A DNA stretch of 64,000 bases from RH-AL1 sp964235705 (GCA_964235705.1 CAXSDP010000015.1:1-64000); one strand, 5' to 3'; numbered from the stretch's first letter, positions 1 to 8,879 are shown. The notes: generated by a model not told the origin, from the sequence alone. Numbers and translations are program-made.

Positions 1-2
1 AC

Positions 3-2189
3 GCTTCCGCTGGCGTCACGAGGCCTTCGACGTGCGCGCCGACCCGGACGGCCCGCGCGAACGGGCCGCCGCCGCTCGCGCCGAGCGCGCCCGCCCCGAC
101 GCCTACCGCCCAGGTCACGCGCGACACCAACGCGCCGGGGGGCAGGATCCTCGGCCCGGACGCGGCGGCGCTTGGCCCCATCGACGGCTACGTGCCCCGC
201 GTCAGCGAGACCGCCACCAAGACCGACACGCCGCTCATCAGGACGCCGCAGTCGATCTCCGTGATCGGCTCCGAGCAGCTCGAGGACCAGCAGTCGCGGA
301 CAGCCGGCGAGGCCACCCGCTACACCTCCGGCGTGCTGGGCGAGCAGTTCGGTAACGACACCCGCAACGACTTCATCCAGATCCGCGGCTTCAACGCCCA
401 GGTCACCGGCTACTTCCTCGACGGGCTGCAACTCGTCTCGCCCGGCTTCGCCACCTTCAAGCTGGAGCCCTTCGACCTCGAGCGCATCGAGGTGCTGAAG
501 GGGCCGGCCTCCGTGCTCTACGGCGGCTCGGACGTGGGCGGCATCATCAACGGCGTCAGCAAGCGCCCGACCACGACCCCGCACGGCCTGATCGAGAGCG
601 GCATCGACAATTACGGCAACGACTACGGCCGCTTCGACATCAGCGGCCCGGTGTCCGCCGCCCCCGACAACCATTTCTTTTACCGGCTGGAGGGCCTGGC
701 GCGCGGCGGCAACACGCAGACCGCCTTCACCCCCGACGACCGCCTCGCCATCGCGCCGAGCCTCACCTGGGCACCGGACGCGGCGACCAGCGTCACCCTG
801 CTCGGCTCCTACCAGAAGGACCGCACGCGGGGCGAGAACTTCGAGCCCTACGTCGGCACGGTGGCGCCGGCATCCTACGGGCGCATCCCGACGAGCGTCT
901 TCCTCAGCGACCCGAACATCGACACGTTCCAGCGCAACCAAGCGCTGATCGGCACCGCGATCGACCACCGCTTCAACGACACGTTCGCGGTACGCCAGAA
1001 CCTGCGCTACTCCGACCTGCGCATCAACGACCGCACCAATTTCGGCAACGGGTACGACGCGTTCTCCGCCAACCCCACTGTCGATTTGGAGCGCTTCAAC
1101 TTCAACACCACGCCGCACCTGACCGAGTTCGCGGTGGACACGCAGGGCGAGGCCCGCTTCCGCACCGGGCCGGTCGCCAACGTCGCGCTCGCCGGCGTCG
1201 ACTACAAGCGCTTCGACTTCGCCGACAGGGAGGGGTTCGCCCTGGGGCCGGACCTCGACGTCACGGCGCCGGTCTACGGCATCACGCCGCTCATCCCCAA
1301 CACCAGCTTCATCAACAATTTCAACACCCAGGATCAGATCGGCGAGTACCTCCAGGAGCAGGCGCGCTTCGACCGTTTCACCCTCGTGCTGAGCGGACGC
1401 CACGACACGCTGATCTCCGTGCTGGACAACGACACCGCCTTGACCACGACGCGCAGCACCAAGGACGCGCTGACCGGCCGCGTCGGCCTCATCTACACGA
1501 CCGACGGCGGCGTCGCGCCCTACGCCACCTACGCGACCTCTTTCGAGCCGCAGATCGGCACGAACAACTCGGGTCCGACGCCGACGCTGCTGCAACCGCA
1601 GCGCGGCCAGCTGACCGAAGTCGGCGTCAAGTACCAGCCGGTGGGCAGCAACCTGTCCTTCACCGGCGCGCTGTTCAACCTCGTCGAGAGCAACGTGCTG
1701 ACGACCGACCCGGCCAACGCCCTCATCTCGCTGCAAACCGGGCAGGAGCGCTCGCGCGGCTTCGAGCTGGAGGCGCAGGGTAGCCTGACCGACGGCCTGA
1801 AGATCCTCGCCTCCTACACCGGCTTCCAGATCCGCGACATCGCGGACCTCAACACCGCGCTGATCGGCAAGGTGCCCACCGCCACGCCGCAGAACTTCGG
1901 GGCGTTGTTCCTCGACTACACGGTCCAGACCACCGTGCTGCGTGGCTTCGGCGCCGGCGCCGGGCTGCGCTACCAGGGCGGCTCCTTCGCCGACCAGGCC
2001 AACACGATGGGCGTCCCCTCCTACGTGCTCGCCGACTTCGCCGTGCACTACGACTACGGTCACTGGCGCGCCCAGCTCAACATCACCAACGCCTTTGACA
2101 AGACCTTCGTGTCGACCTGCTCGTCGGTGAACGCCTGCTTCTACGGCCAGAAGCAGCGGGACCTGTTCACCCTCGCCTACCGTTGGTGA
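3..2189 (+). CDS. TonB-dependent siderophore receptor, 5' end cut by window
   Basis: Outer-membrane receptor that imports a ferric siderophore using TonB energy. The frame is open from the first bases, so the true start lies before the window; 728 residues are visible. A Pro/Ala-rich linker leads into the plug domain, which shows TPQSISVI, IQIRGFN, DGLQL and the plug end ERIEVLKGPASVLYG followed by GGIIN. The rest is a beta-barrel that ends in an aromatic residue (YRW), as expected for outer-membrane insertion. The stop overlaps the GTG start of the next gene (GTGA), so the two are probably translationally coupled. The adjacent permease and FhuF-like gene support siderophore use. The ligand cannot be told from sequence. 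Confidence 0.95.
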   Translation, partial: ASAGVTRPSTCAPTRTARANGPPPLAPSAPAPTPTAQVTRDTNAPGGRILGPDAAALGPIDGYVPRVSETATKTDTPLIRTPQSISVIGSEQLEDQQSRTAGEATRYTSGVLGEQFGNDTRNDFIQIRGFNAQVTGYFLDGLQLVSPGFATFKLEPFDLERIEVLKGPASVLYGGSDVGGIINGVSKRPTTTPHGLIESGIDNYGNDYGRFDISGPVSAAPDNHFFYRLEGLARGGNTQTAFTPDDRLAIAPSLTWAPDAATSVTLLGSYQKDRTRGENFEPYVGTVAPASYGRIPTSVFLSDPNIDTFQRNQALIGTAIDHRFNDTFAVRQNLRYSDLRINDRTNFGNGYDAFSANPTVDLERFNFNTTPHLTEFAVDTQGEARFRTGPVANVALAGVDYKRFDFADREGFALGPDLDVTAPVYGITPLIPNTSFINNFNTQDQIGEYLQEQARFDRFTLVLSGRHDTLISVLDNDTALTTTRSTKDALTGRVGLIYTTDGGVAPYATYATSFEPQIGTNNSGPTPTLLQPQRGQLTEVGVKYQPVGSNLSFTGALFNLVESNVLTTDPANALISLQTGQERSRGFELEAQGSLTDGLKILASYTGFQIRDIADLNTALIGKVPTATPQNFGALFLDYTVQTTVLRGFGAGAGLRYQGGSFADQANTMGVPSYVLADFAVHYDYGHWRAQLNITNAFDKTFVSTCSSVNACFYGQKQRDLFTLAYRW

Positions 2190-3442
2190 GCGGGAGCGTT
2201 GCCCCGCGCGCGACGGGTGCGATGGGCGCGGGCCGGCGACTGCTGCCGTTCGTCGCCCTGTACCTGTCGTTCGGCGCGACGCTGGGATTCCTCGGCACCG
2301 CCGCGCCCATCCTGCTGCGGGCGCGCGGCGTAGCGCTGGCTGAGGTCGGCCTGCTGCACCTGATCGACCTGCCGCTCGGCCTGACCTTCCTATGGGCGAG
2401 CGTGCTCGACCGGGTGCGGCTGCCGCCGCTGCCCCACCGCGTCGGTTGGGTCGCCGCCGCGCAGGCGCTGGGCGTCGCGCTGCTGCTGGCCTTGAGCCTG
2501 GGCGAGGGGTGGCCGGTGCCGGCCCTGTTCGCGCTCGCCGTGGCGGTCAGCTTCGCCTTCGCGACGATGGACGTCGCCCTGGAAGCCCTCGTCGTCGAGA
2601 CGGTGCCGGGCGCCGCGCGGCCGCCGGTGACGACCGCCAAGCTGTGCGGCGCGTCGGTCGGCGGCATCCTCGGCGTCGGGATGCTGAGCGTCACCTACGC
2701 CCGGTTGGGGTGGCACGGGTCGCTGCTCCTCCTCGCGCTCCTCGACGCCGGCTGCCTGCTGCCGATCCTCCGCTACCCCGAGGACTGCCTCCGCCACGCC
2801 GGGCCACCGGGCGAGGGGGGCGGGGCGGGTGACGGGCGGCGGTCCCGCGCGCTGCTCGGGCACGCCGCCCTCATCGGCTTCTACTTCGCCGCGAGCGGCC
2901 TGCTGCTCACCCCGACCAGCCTCGTGCTGCTCGACCTCCACGTGTCGCTGACCGCCGTCGGCTTCGTGACGGGGACGCTCGGCCCGGCGATCAACCTTGG
3001 CGCGGTGCTCGCCTCGGGCGCGCTGCTGGCGAGGGTGTCGGCCGGACGCCTCGTCCCGGCGATGGCGGTCGGGGTCGCCGCGAGCGGCGCCCTCATGGTG
3101 CTGGCGACCGCGCTCGGCAGCGGCCGGCTCGGCGTGGCGGCGGCGGTGGGCGGCGCGGTCGCGGCGTCCAGCCTGGGCGTCCCCGTCTTCAACATGATCT
3201 ACCGCTGGGCGCAGGGCGCGGCGGCGGCGACCGATTATTCCCTGCTGTTCGGCGTCGGCTTCCTCGCCGCCATCCCCGCCCGCGTCGGCGGCCCGGCGCT
3301 CGCGGGCGCGCTCGGCTGGCCGGCCTTCTTCGCGCTCGCCACGCCCTTGTACGTCGCCGCGCTGTGGCTGCTGGGCGCGGCGATGCGGCGGACGGAGCGG
3401 GCCGACCTGCGGGCGGGCGTCGGGGAAGGCGTCGGCGCGTGA
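2186..3442 (+). CDS. MFS permease, probable siderophore importer (RhtX/FptX-like)
   Basis: Inner-membrane major facilitator of about 418 residues with roughly twelve hydrophobic segments. The chosen GTG start at 2186 overlaps the receptor stop as GTGA. An ATG at 2222 is the alternative and would remove 12 residues. An early segment carries the family-like LPLGLTFLWASVLDR, similar in style to AmpG/RhtX/FptX transporters. Position between a siderophore receptor and a FhuF-like reductase suggests it moves the ferric siderophore, or the freed siderophore, across the inner membrane. That role is inferred from context; general MFS membership is seen directly. It overlaps the downstream gene by four bases (GTGA). 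Confidence 0.8.
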   Translation: MSGSVAPRATGAMGAGRRLLPFVALYLSFGATLGFLGTAAPILLRARGVALAEVGLLHLIDLPLGLTFLWASVLDRVRLPPLPHRVGWVAAAQALGVALLLALSLGEGWPVPALFALAVAVSFAFATMDVALEALVVETVPGAARPPVTTAKLCGASVGGILGVGMLSVTYARLGWHGSLLLLALLDAGCLLPILRYPEDCLRHAGPPGEGGGAGDGRRSRALLGHAALIGFYFAASGLLLTPTSLVLLDLHVSLTAVGFVTGTLGPAINLGAVLASGALLARVSAGRLVPAMAVGVAASGALMVLATALGSGRLGVAAAVGGAVAASSLGVPVFNMIYRWAQGAAAATDYSLLFGVGFLAAIPARVGGPALAGALGWPAFFALATPLYVAALWLLGAAMRRTERADLRAGVGEGVGA

Positions 3443-4259
3443 CCCCGCCGCTCGCCGCCGCCCTCGCCGCCGCCGTTCCGCCCCACCTCGCGCCCTACGC
3501 CGACCGGCTGGCGGTGGGCCGGGGCGGTGTCCGCCTCGCCGACGTGGTGGGGAGCCGGTCGGCCTTCGCCGCCGCCACGGTCACCTTCGCCGGGCGCGTC
3601 CCCGGGGCGGACGAGCGCGCGGTGCTGTCGTACTGGACGCTGTTCGCCTTCGCCGCGCTGATCGTGCCCACCGTGGCGGCGCTGGTGCGCCTGCGCCGGG
3701 TGCTGCCGGTGGGTTTCGACACGCTCGGCTGCGACCTCGGCGCGGACGGCACGGTGGACCGCTTCTGGCTCCCCGACGAGGGCCGGCCGCTCGCGCCGGG
3801 CGAGGACGCGGCGTCGCTGCTGGCGCCGCGGCTGCGCCCGTTCATCGAGCGCTGCGCCGGCTGGTCCGGCCTGTCCCGCCGCGTCCTNNNNNNNNNNNNN
3901 NNNNNNNNNNNNNNNNNNNNNNNNNNNNNNNNNNNNNNNNNNNNNNNNNNNNNNNNNNNNNNNNNNNNNNNNNNNNNNNNNNNNNNNTGCGCCCGTTCAT
4001 CGAGCGCTGCGCCGGCTGGTCCGGCCTGTCCCGCCGCGTCCTCTGGTGCAACGCCGGCACGATGCTCGACTTCGCCGCGCGAGAACTCGCCGCGCCCGTC
4101 GGCCGCGACCTGGCGGGCGCGGAGGCGTCGTTGTCCCGGCCCTACCGCCCGGCCTCGCCGGATGGGCCGCGCCGCCGCCGCGTCTGCTGCCTGCGGTATC
4201 GGCTGGAGGGCGTCGCCGCTTGCGGCGCGACCTGCCCGCTGCTTGATCGCTCCCCTTGA
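3439..4259 (+). CDS. fhuF: FhuF-like siderophore-iron reductase, split by a false scaffold gap
   Basis: Likely a 2Fe-2S protein that reduces ferric siderophore iron in the cytoplasm. As written the gene is broken by 100 N (3888-3987). The 55 bases before the gap (3833-3887) are identical to the 55 after it (3988-4042). Removing one copy plus the N joins 3439-3887 to 4043-4259 in one frame of 222 codons. The joined protein has a central LSYWTLFAFAAL segment, an RRVLWCNAG stretch typical of FhuF, and a C-terminal cysteine cluster CC-x10-C-x3-C (CCLRYRL...CGATC). E. coli FhuF has CC-x10-C-x2-C, so the last spacing differs by one. GTG start overlaps the permease stop (GTGA). Confidence 0.8.
3888..3987. 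other. assembly gap (100 N) with 55-bp identical flanks
   Basis: A run of 100 N. Sequence 3833-3887 is repeated exactly at 3988-4042, so the joined contigs overlap and no bases are likely missing. The overlap length fits a de Bruijn graph k-mer of 55, which is an inference. Confidence 0.95.
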
Positions 4260-4352
4260 GGCGGTATCCCTCGAGGCGAAGGCGGTCCGGTCGGGATCTT
4301 GCGTGGGCTCCAAGCATCGGGACATGAAGCGTCCCCAAGCACCGGAGGTCCC

Positions 4353-5507
4353 ATGCCCGAACCCGAAACCGCCGCGCTCGCCTGGCTCGCGACCCAGCGG
4401 GACGCGATGCTGGCGCTGCTCGCCGACCTCGTGACCATCGACTCCGGCTCGGGCCACAAGGCCGGCGTCGACGCGGTGGGTGCGCGCATCGGTACCTTCC
4501 TCGCCGGGGAAGGCATCCCGGTCGAGACGATCCCGGTGGAGGGCTACGGCGACGTGCTGAAGGCGCGTGTCGCCGGCTCGGGCGGCGGCGACCGGCCGGT
4601 GGTGCTGATGGGCCACCGCGACACGGTGTTCCCCCGCGACGAGCCGGCGCGCCGCCCGTTCCGCGTGGCCGGCGGGCGGGCCTACGGGCCGGGCGTCGCC
4701 GACATGAAGGCCGGGCTCGTCATGAACGCCTTCGTGCTCGCCGCCTACCACCGGGCCGGCGGCGCGCCGGTGCCGCTGCTCGGCCTGTTCACCAGCGACG
4801 AGGAGATCGGCTCGCCGGCCTGCCGGCCGATCATCGAGGCCACGGCGTGGGGCGCGCGGGCGGTGCTCAACGCCGAGCCGGGCCGACCCACCGGCAACGT
4901 CGTCACCGGGCGCAAGGGCGGCGTGTTCATGGGCATGACCATCCACGGCCGCGCCGCCCATTCCGGCGGCAGCTACGCCGAGGGGATCAGCGCCATCGGC
5001 GAGCTCGCCCACAAGGTGATCGCGCTGCACGCCCTCACCGACCTCGCGCGCGGCACCACCGTGAACGTCGGGCTGGTGGCGGGCGGGCAGTCGGTGAACA
5101 CGGTGGCGCCGCTGGCCACCGGCGAAATCGACCTGCGCTACGTCCAACCCGCCGACAGGGCGGAGGCCATGGCGCGCATCGAGGCGATCGTCACCGGTGC
5201 CACCGTGCCGGGCACCCACGCGGAGCTGACGATCCAAGGCGAGTTCCTGCCCCTCGTGCAGGACGAGGCGGCGCGCGGGCTGTTCGAGACTTACGCCCGC
5301 GTGAGCGCCCGCCTTGGCGCGACCGTGGCGGGCGAGTTCGCCGGCGGCTGCGCGGACTCGGGCTTCACGGCGAGCGTGGGTTGCCCCACGCTCTGCGCGG
5401 TGGGGCCGATCGGCGGCCGCGCCCACACGCCCGACGAGTACCTGGAGGTCGCCAGCCTGACGCCGCGCGCGCAGGCGGTGGCCGCGACGATCGCCGCCAT
5501 CGCCTGA
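4353..5507 (+). CDS. M20-family metallopeptidase (carboxypeptidase G2 / ArgE-DapE type)
   Basis: Zinc-dependent amidohydrolase of 384 residues, probably cytoplasmic, that would cleave an N-acyl amino acid or short peptide. Metal-binding motifs are in order: GHRDTV (His), GVADMKAG (bridging Asp), TSDEEIG (catalytic and ligand Glu), NAEPG, and a C-terminal His in RAHTPDEY. The dimerisation domain starts at GRAAHSGG. The ATG at 4353 is preceded by GGAGG at about 9 bases; the frame is open further upstream but has no better ribosome site. It is followed by an intergenic repeat, then an amidohydrolase, which suggests an amide-catabolism neighbourhood. Substrate is unknown. Confidence 0.9.
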   Translation: MPEPETAALAWLATQRDAMLALLADLVTIDSGSGHKAGVDAVGARIGTFLAGEGIPVETIPVEGYGDVLKARVAGSGGGDRPVVLMGHRDTVFPRDEPARRPFRVAGGRAYGPGVADMKAGLVMNAFVLAAYHRAGGAPVPLLGLFTSDEEIGSPACRPIIEATAWGARAVLNAEPGRPTGNVVTGRKGGVFMGMTIHGRAAHSGGSYAEGISAIGELAHKVIALHALTDLARGTTVNVGLVAGGQSVNTVAPLATGEIDLRYVQPADRAEAMARIEAIVTGATVPGTHAELTIQGEFLPLVQDEAARGLFETYARVSARLGATVAGEFAGGCADSGFTASVGCPTLCAVGPIGGRAHTPDEYLEVASLTPRAQAVAATIAAIA

Positions 5508-5869
5508 GCCGAGCCCCGGCTCGACCGCGCGCGGATGCGGCGATCCGGTCGAAGGTCGCTCGAACCATGGGCGGGTCGGCGCCGACGCGGTGATTGCGCC
5601 GCGCCCGCGCAATGTCGGCCCCTATCATTGACGTGATCCGACTGGCATCATCGGGCGTCCGTCGGACCACCTTCGTCATCCCGGGGCTCGGCGCGGCCGA
5701 GAACCCGGGAGCCAGGGCCACCGCACGAACGCCGGTGCCACCTGGTGCGGCACGATGAGCGGCCCGGTCCCGCCGCCCCCGAGTCCCAGGTTCGCCTGCG
5801 GCGCCCGGGATGACGAAGGTGGTCGGACCGCGTCCGTCATGCGGTCCGTTGCTCTAGCTTGGATAACCA
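5508..5869. other. intergenic region holding a large inverted repeat
   Basis: No credible gene. The right part carries the inverted repeat described separately. No clear promoter was recognised for the downstream amidohydrolase, whose TTG start lies at 5870. Confidence 0.6.
5665..5824. repeat. inverted repeat, 21-bp arms, mosaic palindromic element
   Basis: The left arm 5665-5685 (gaccaccttcgtcatcccgg...) is the exact reverse complement of 5804-5824; the arms lie 118 bases apart. A short internal hairpin (ctcgg/ccgag) lies just after the left arm. The text 'cttcgtcatyccgg' also appears near 11603, which suggests a dispersed intergenic repeat family in this genome rather than a local accident. 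Confidence 0.7.
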
Positions 5870-7366
5870 TTGGCAACCCTCGTCATCAAGAACTGCCGGG
5901 TCGTTCGGGGCCGCGACGCCGCCGTGTCGGCCGAACCCTTCGACGTCGAGGTCGCCGGCGGCCTGATCAAGCGGATCGTCCCGGCCGGCACCGGCGCCGG
6001 CGACGGAGCCATCGACGGCACCCGCTGCCTGCTCACGCCGGGCCTCATCAACGGCCACCTCCATTCCCACGAGCATTTCCAGAAAGGCCGCTTCGACGGG
6101 CTGACGCTCGAATCGTGGATGGGCTTCACCCGGCCGCCCAGGCCGGTGCCGCTGACGCCGAGGCAGGTGTACCTCCGCACCCTGGTCGGCGCCATCGAGG
6201 CGGTGCGCACCGGCACCACGACGGTGGTCGACGACGTGAGCATCGGCCCCGCCCTCGACCGCGCGCAACTGGCGGCGGTGCACCAGGCCTACGCCGACAT
6301 CGGCCTGCGCGCGCTGGTCGGCGTCAGCAGCATCGACGTCCCCTTCCCCGACACGATCCCCTTCGCCGACGAGGAGTTCGAGCCGACGCTGCTGGCCGAG
6401 CTGCGCGCCGTGCCGGTGGCGCGTGCGGAAAACCTGCTGGCCTTGGCCGACGAACTCGCCCGCACGCGGCACCCCAAGGCGAACCGCGTCGGCTTCATCG
6501 TCGCGCCCTCCGCGCCGCAGCGCTGCGGCGACGATCTCCTGCGCGGGTTCCGCGCGCTCGCCGACCGCCACGACCTGCCGGTGATGATCCACGTCCAGGA
6601 AACCCGCCTCCAAGTCGTGACCGGCCTGCTGCGATCCGGCCAAACCTTCGTCGAGCACCTCGACGCGCTCGGCTTCCTCCAGCCGGCGACGACGCTGGTC
6701 CACGGCGTCTGGCTGACCCCGCGCGAGATCGGCCTGATCGCCCGCGCCGGCGCCACGGTGCAGCACAACCCTTGGAGCAACCTGCGACTGGGGTCTGGCG
6801 TGGCGCCGGTGCGCGCGCTGCTGGACGCCGGGGTCAACGTCAGCCTCGCCACCGATGGCTGCTCCTCCACCGACACCTGCAACATGCTGAATTCGCTCGG
6901 CCTCGCCGCCGCCCTGCACGGGGTGCGCGGTGGGGAGGACGCCCGCGTGAGCGCGCGCGAGGCGTTCCGCGCCGGCACGCTCGGCGGCGCTGCGGCGCTC
7001 GGGCGGGAGGGCGAGCTCGGCGTGATCGCCGAGGGGGCGATCGCCGACCTCGTCCTGTACCGGCTGGACGCCGTGCCCTTCGTGCCGGCCGGCGACCTGA
7101 TCCAGCAGCTCGTCTACGCCGAGCGCGGCGCGTCCGTCGCGGCGAGCCTCGTCGCCGGCGCCGTGATGTTCGCCGACGGCCGCTTCACCGGCATCGACGA
7201 GGCGGCCATCCTCGCCGCCGTCGCGGCCGAGTTCGAGCAGCTGCGTCCCCGTTACGACGAGGCGGAGGCGTCGGTCGCCCGCATGATCCCCGCCCTGACG
7301 CGCATCCAGGCGCGCTGCGCCTGCCACCCGATCGCCGCCGACACCTACGGGGCGCGGCTCGCGTGA
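5870..7366 (+). CDS. ATZ/TRZ-type amidohydrolase / deaminase
   Basis: Metal-dependent hydrolase of 498 residues in the chlorohydrolase / S-adenosylhomocysteine deaminase group of the amidohydrolase superfamily. It shows INGHLHSHEH (HxH metal pair), MIHVQET with the HxxE arrangement of deaminating members, VHGVW (His) and SLATDGCSS (Asp), followed by the C-terminal small beta-domain. The start is TTG at 5870; no in-frame ATG or GTG is nearby upstream. Its GTGA stop overlap with the next gene implies a two-gene operon with the racemase-superfamily protein. Likely acts on a heterocyclic or exocyclic amine; substrate unknown. Confidence 0.88.
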   Translation: MATLVIKNCRVVRGRDAAVSAEPFDVEVAGGLIKRIVPAGTGAGDGAIDGTRCLLTPGLINGHLHSHEHFQKGRFDGLTLESWMGFTRPPRPVPLTPRQVYLRTLVGAIEAVRTGTTTVVDDVSIGPALDRAQLAAVHQAYADIGLRALVGVSSIDVPFPDTIPFADEEFEPTLLAELRAVPVARAENLLALADELARTRHPKANRVGFIVAPSAPQRCGDDLLRGFRALADRHDLPVMIHVQETRLQVVTGLLRSGQTFVEHLDALGFLQPATTLVHGVWLTPREIGLIARAGATVQHNPWSNLRLGSGVAPVRALLDAGVNVSLATDGCSSTDTCNMLNSLGLAAALHGVRGGEDARVSAREAFRAGTLGGAAALGREGELGVIAEGAIADLVLYRLDAVPFVPAGDLIQQLVYAERGASVAASLVAGAVMFADGRFTGIDEAAILAAVAAEFEQLRPRYDEAEASVARMIPALTRIQARCACHPIAADTYGARLA

Positions 7367-8187
7367 GCGTGCGCTTGGGGATGCTCACGCCCTCGTCCAA
7401 CACGGTGCTGGAGCCGGTCACCGCCGCGATGCTCGCCGACTTGGCGCCGGCTGACTTGGCGCCGGCTAACTTGGCCCGGGCTGACTTGGCCCCCGCCGGC
7501 GGCGCCTCACCCGACGTTTCCGCCCATTTCGCCCGCTTCCGCGTGACGCGGATCGGCCTGGCCGACGCCGACGACGCCCAGTTCGCCCAACCCGCCATCC
7601 TCGCCGCCGCCGACCTGCTCGCCGACGCGAAGGTGGACGCCATCGCCTGGAACGGCACGTCGGCGTCATGGCTCGGCTTCGAGCGGGACGAGCGGCTCCG
7701 CGACGCGATCACGGCCGGCACGGGCATCGCCGCCTGCACGGCGGTGCTGGCGTTCCGCGACGTGTTCGCCGCCACCGGCGTGCGCCGCGTCGGGCTGGTG
7801 ACACCCTACACCGGCGACGTGCAGGCCCGCATCGCGGCGAACTGGGGCGCGGCCGGCTTCCCCTGCGCCGCGGAGCGCCACTTCGGCCTCAGCGACAACT
7901 TCTCCTTCGCCACCGTGGACGCGGCGACGATCGCCGACGCGGTCCGCGCGGTGGCCCCCACCTGCGACGCGGTCGCGATCGTCTGCACCAACCTGAACGG
8001 CGCGAGCCTCGCGGCCGACCTGGAGCGCGAGGTGGGACGCCCCGTCTACGATTCCATCGCCGTCACGTTGTGGGCGAGCCTGCGGCTCGCCGGCGTCGAC
8101 GCGCGGCGCCTCGGCCGCTGGGGCGAGCTTTTTCGCTCGGCCGCGCTCAACCGGCCATCGCGTACGGGCGTGCCCCCCTCGTCGTGA
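7363..8187 (+). CDS. arylmalonate decarboxylase / maleate isomerase-like protein
   Basis: A 274-residue member of the Asp/Glu racemase superfamily. The N-terminal LTPSSNTVLEP is characteristic of the maleate isomerase / arylmalonate decarboxylase branch. The first catalytic Cys is absent: the motif reads WNGTSASW. The second is present in IVCTNLNG. One-cysteine members with GTS in the first loop resemble arylmalonate decarboxylase, where Thr and Ser form a dioxyanion pocket. Translation is probably coupled to the amidohydrolase through a GTGA overlap. A four-unit 15-bp tandem repeat near the N-terminus adds a (D/N)LA(P/R)A pentapeptide run (7438-7497). Function is inferred only at family level. 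Confidence 0.82.
   Translation: MSVRLGMLTPSSNTVLEPVTAAMLADLAPADLAPANLARADLAPAGGASPDVSAHFARFRVTRIGLADADDAQFAQPAILAAADLLADAKVDAIAWNGTSASWLGFERDERLRDAITAGTGIAACTAVLAFRDVFAATGVRRVGLVTPYTGDVQARIAANWGAAGFPCAAERHFGLSDNFSFATVDAATIADAVRAVAPTCDAVAIVCTNLNGASLAADLEREVGRPVYDSIAVTLWASLRLAGVDARRLGRWGELFRSAALNRPSRTGVPPSS
7438..7497 (+). repeat. in-frame 15-bp tandem repeat, 4 units
   Basis: Units at 7438, 7453, 7468 and 7483 read gacttggcgccggct with few changes. Units 1 and 2 are identical. They encode DLAPA-DLAPA-NLARA-DLAPA inside the maleate-isomerase-like protein, between the first strand and ASPDVSAHF. Confidence 0.9.
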
Positions 8188-8425
8188 TCGGGACGGGAAC
8201 GTCCGGGAAGCCGGGCGTGCCCAGCGGGATGGATCCGCCATCGCTACGCACGGGTCCGTCCCCGAGTGGGGCGAGGGGCCGGGTTGCCTCGTTCATGGGC
8301 AGGCTCGATCATAAGGGACCAAAGTCACGCCATCGTGTACGCATAGCTGCCTTGTTGCGATGCGATATTGCGCTTCGATGCCCACGGAACGACCTTTGTG
8401 CGACGCAACACGAAAGGATGTTCCC

Positions 8426-8707
8426 ATGAAGCTCAAGACCTTCCTCCTGGTGACCGCCACTGGTCTCGCCACCGTCGCCGCCGTGCCCAGCGTCGCGCAG
8501 GTTTACAACCCCAGCATCGCGCAGACCTACGATACGGTCCCCGCGATCGCACCGTTCCTGCAGCAGGGCAGCACGATCAACAACGCGGCCATCGCCAACC
8601 AGTACGCACCGGGCGACGCCGAGGAACTCGCGCCCGACACGAGGCAGACGGCCACGGGTGGCCCGTCCGGCGGCTTCGGTCGCGGCGGCGCCGCCGGCGG
8701 CAACTGA
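8426..8707 (+). CDS. small secreted protein of unknown function
   Basis: A 93-residue protein with a clear Sec signal peptide (MKLKTFLLVTATGLATVAAV..., cleavage probably after SVA). The mature part contains two NPSIAQTYD-like phrases and ends in a Gly-rich tail (GGFGRGGAAGG). AAAGGA lies 7-8 bases before the ATG. A strong hairpin follows at 8729-8757, so it looks monocistronic. No family recognised. Confidence 0.75.
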   Translation: MKLKTFLLVTATGLATVAAVPSVAQVYNPSIAQTYDTVPAIAPFLQQGSTINNAAIANQYAPGDAEELAPDTRQTATGGPSGGFGRGGAAGGN

Positions 8708-8728
8708 CCCTGGCCTGACATGCGCCAA

Positions 8729-8757
8729 GGCCCGGTCCCGCCGAAAGGGGCCGGGCC
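8729..8757 (+). terminator. hairpin after the small secreted protein gene
   Basis: GGCCCGGTCCC (8729-8739) pairs with GGGGCCGGGCC (8747-8757) over 11 bp with one G-U pair and a 7-base loop. No T-tract follows, so factor-assisted termination or transcript stabilisation is also possible. Confidence 0.6.
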
Positions 8758-8879
8758 AAGGTGGGTCGGGGTCCGAGGTGGCCCGGCACGACACGTGCAG
8801 ATGCCTCGCTTCCGCCACGACGGCGCAGGCGACGCTTAGCGGTGACGCCGCGCCGTCGGGCCATCCGCCGAGGTCCACC

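Noticed and set aside
3439..4259. Calling the FhuF-like gene a pseudogene
   Set aside because: The frame break equals the 155 bases introduced by the N run plus a duplicated 55-mer; the gene is intact once collapsed.
3495..5612. 705-codon minus-strand frame across the FhuF-M20 region
   Set aside because: It reads through an N run, has no motif and shadows two well-supported plus-strand genes.
8386..8410. EcfG promoter before the small secreted protein at 8426
   Set aside because: GGAAC is present at 8386-8390 but no CGTT lies 16-17 bases downstream.
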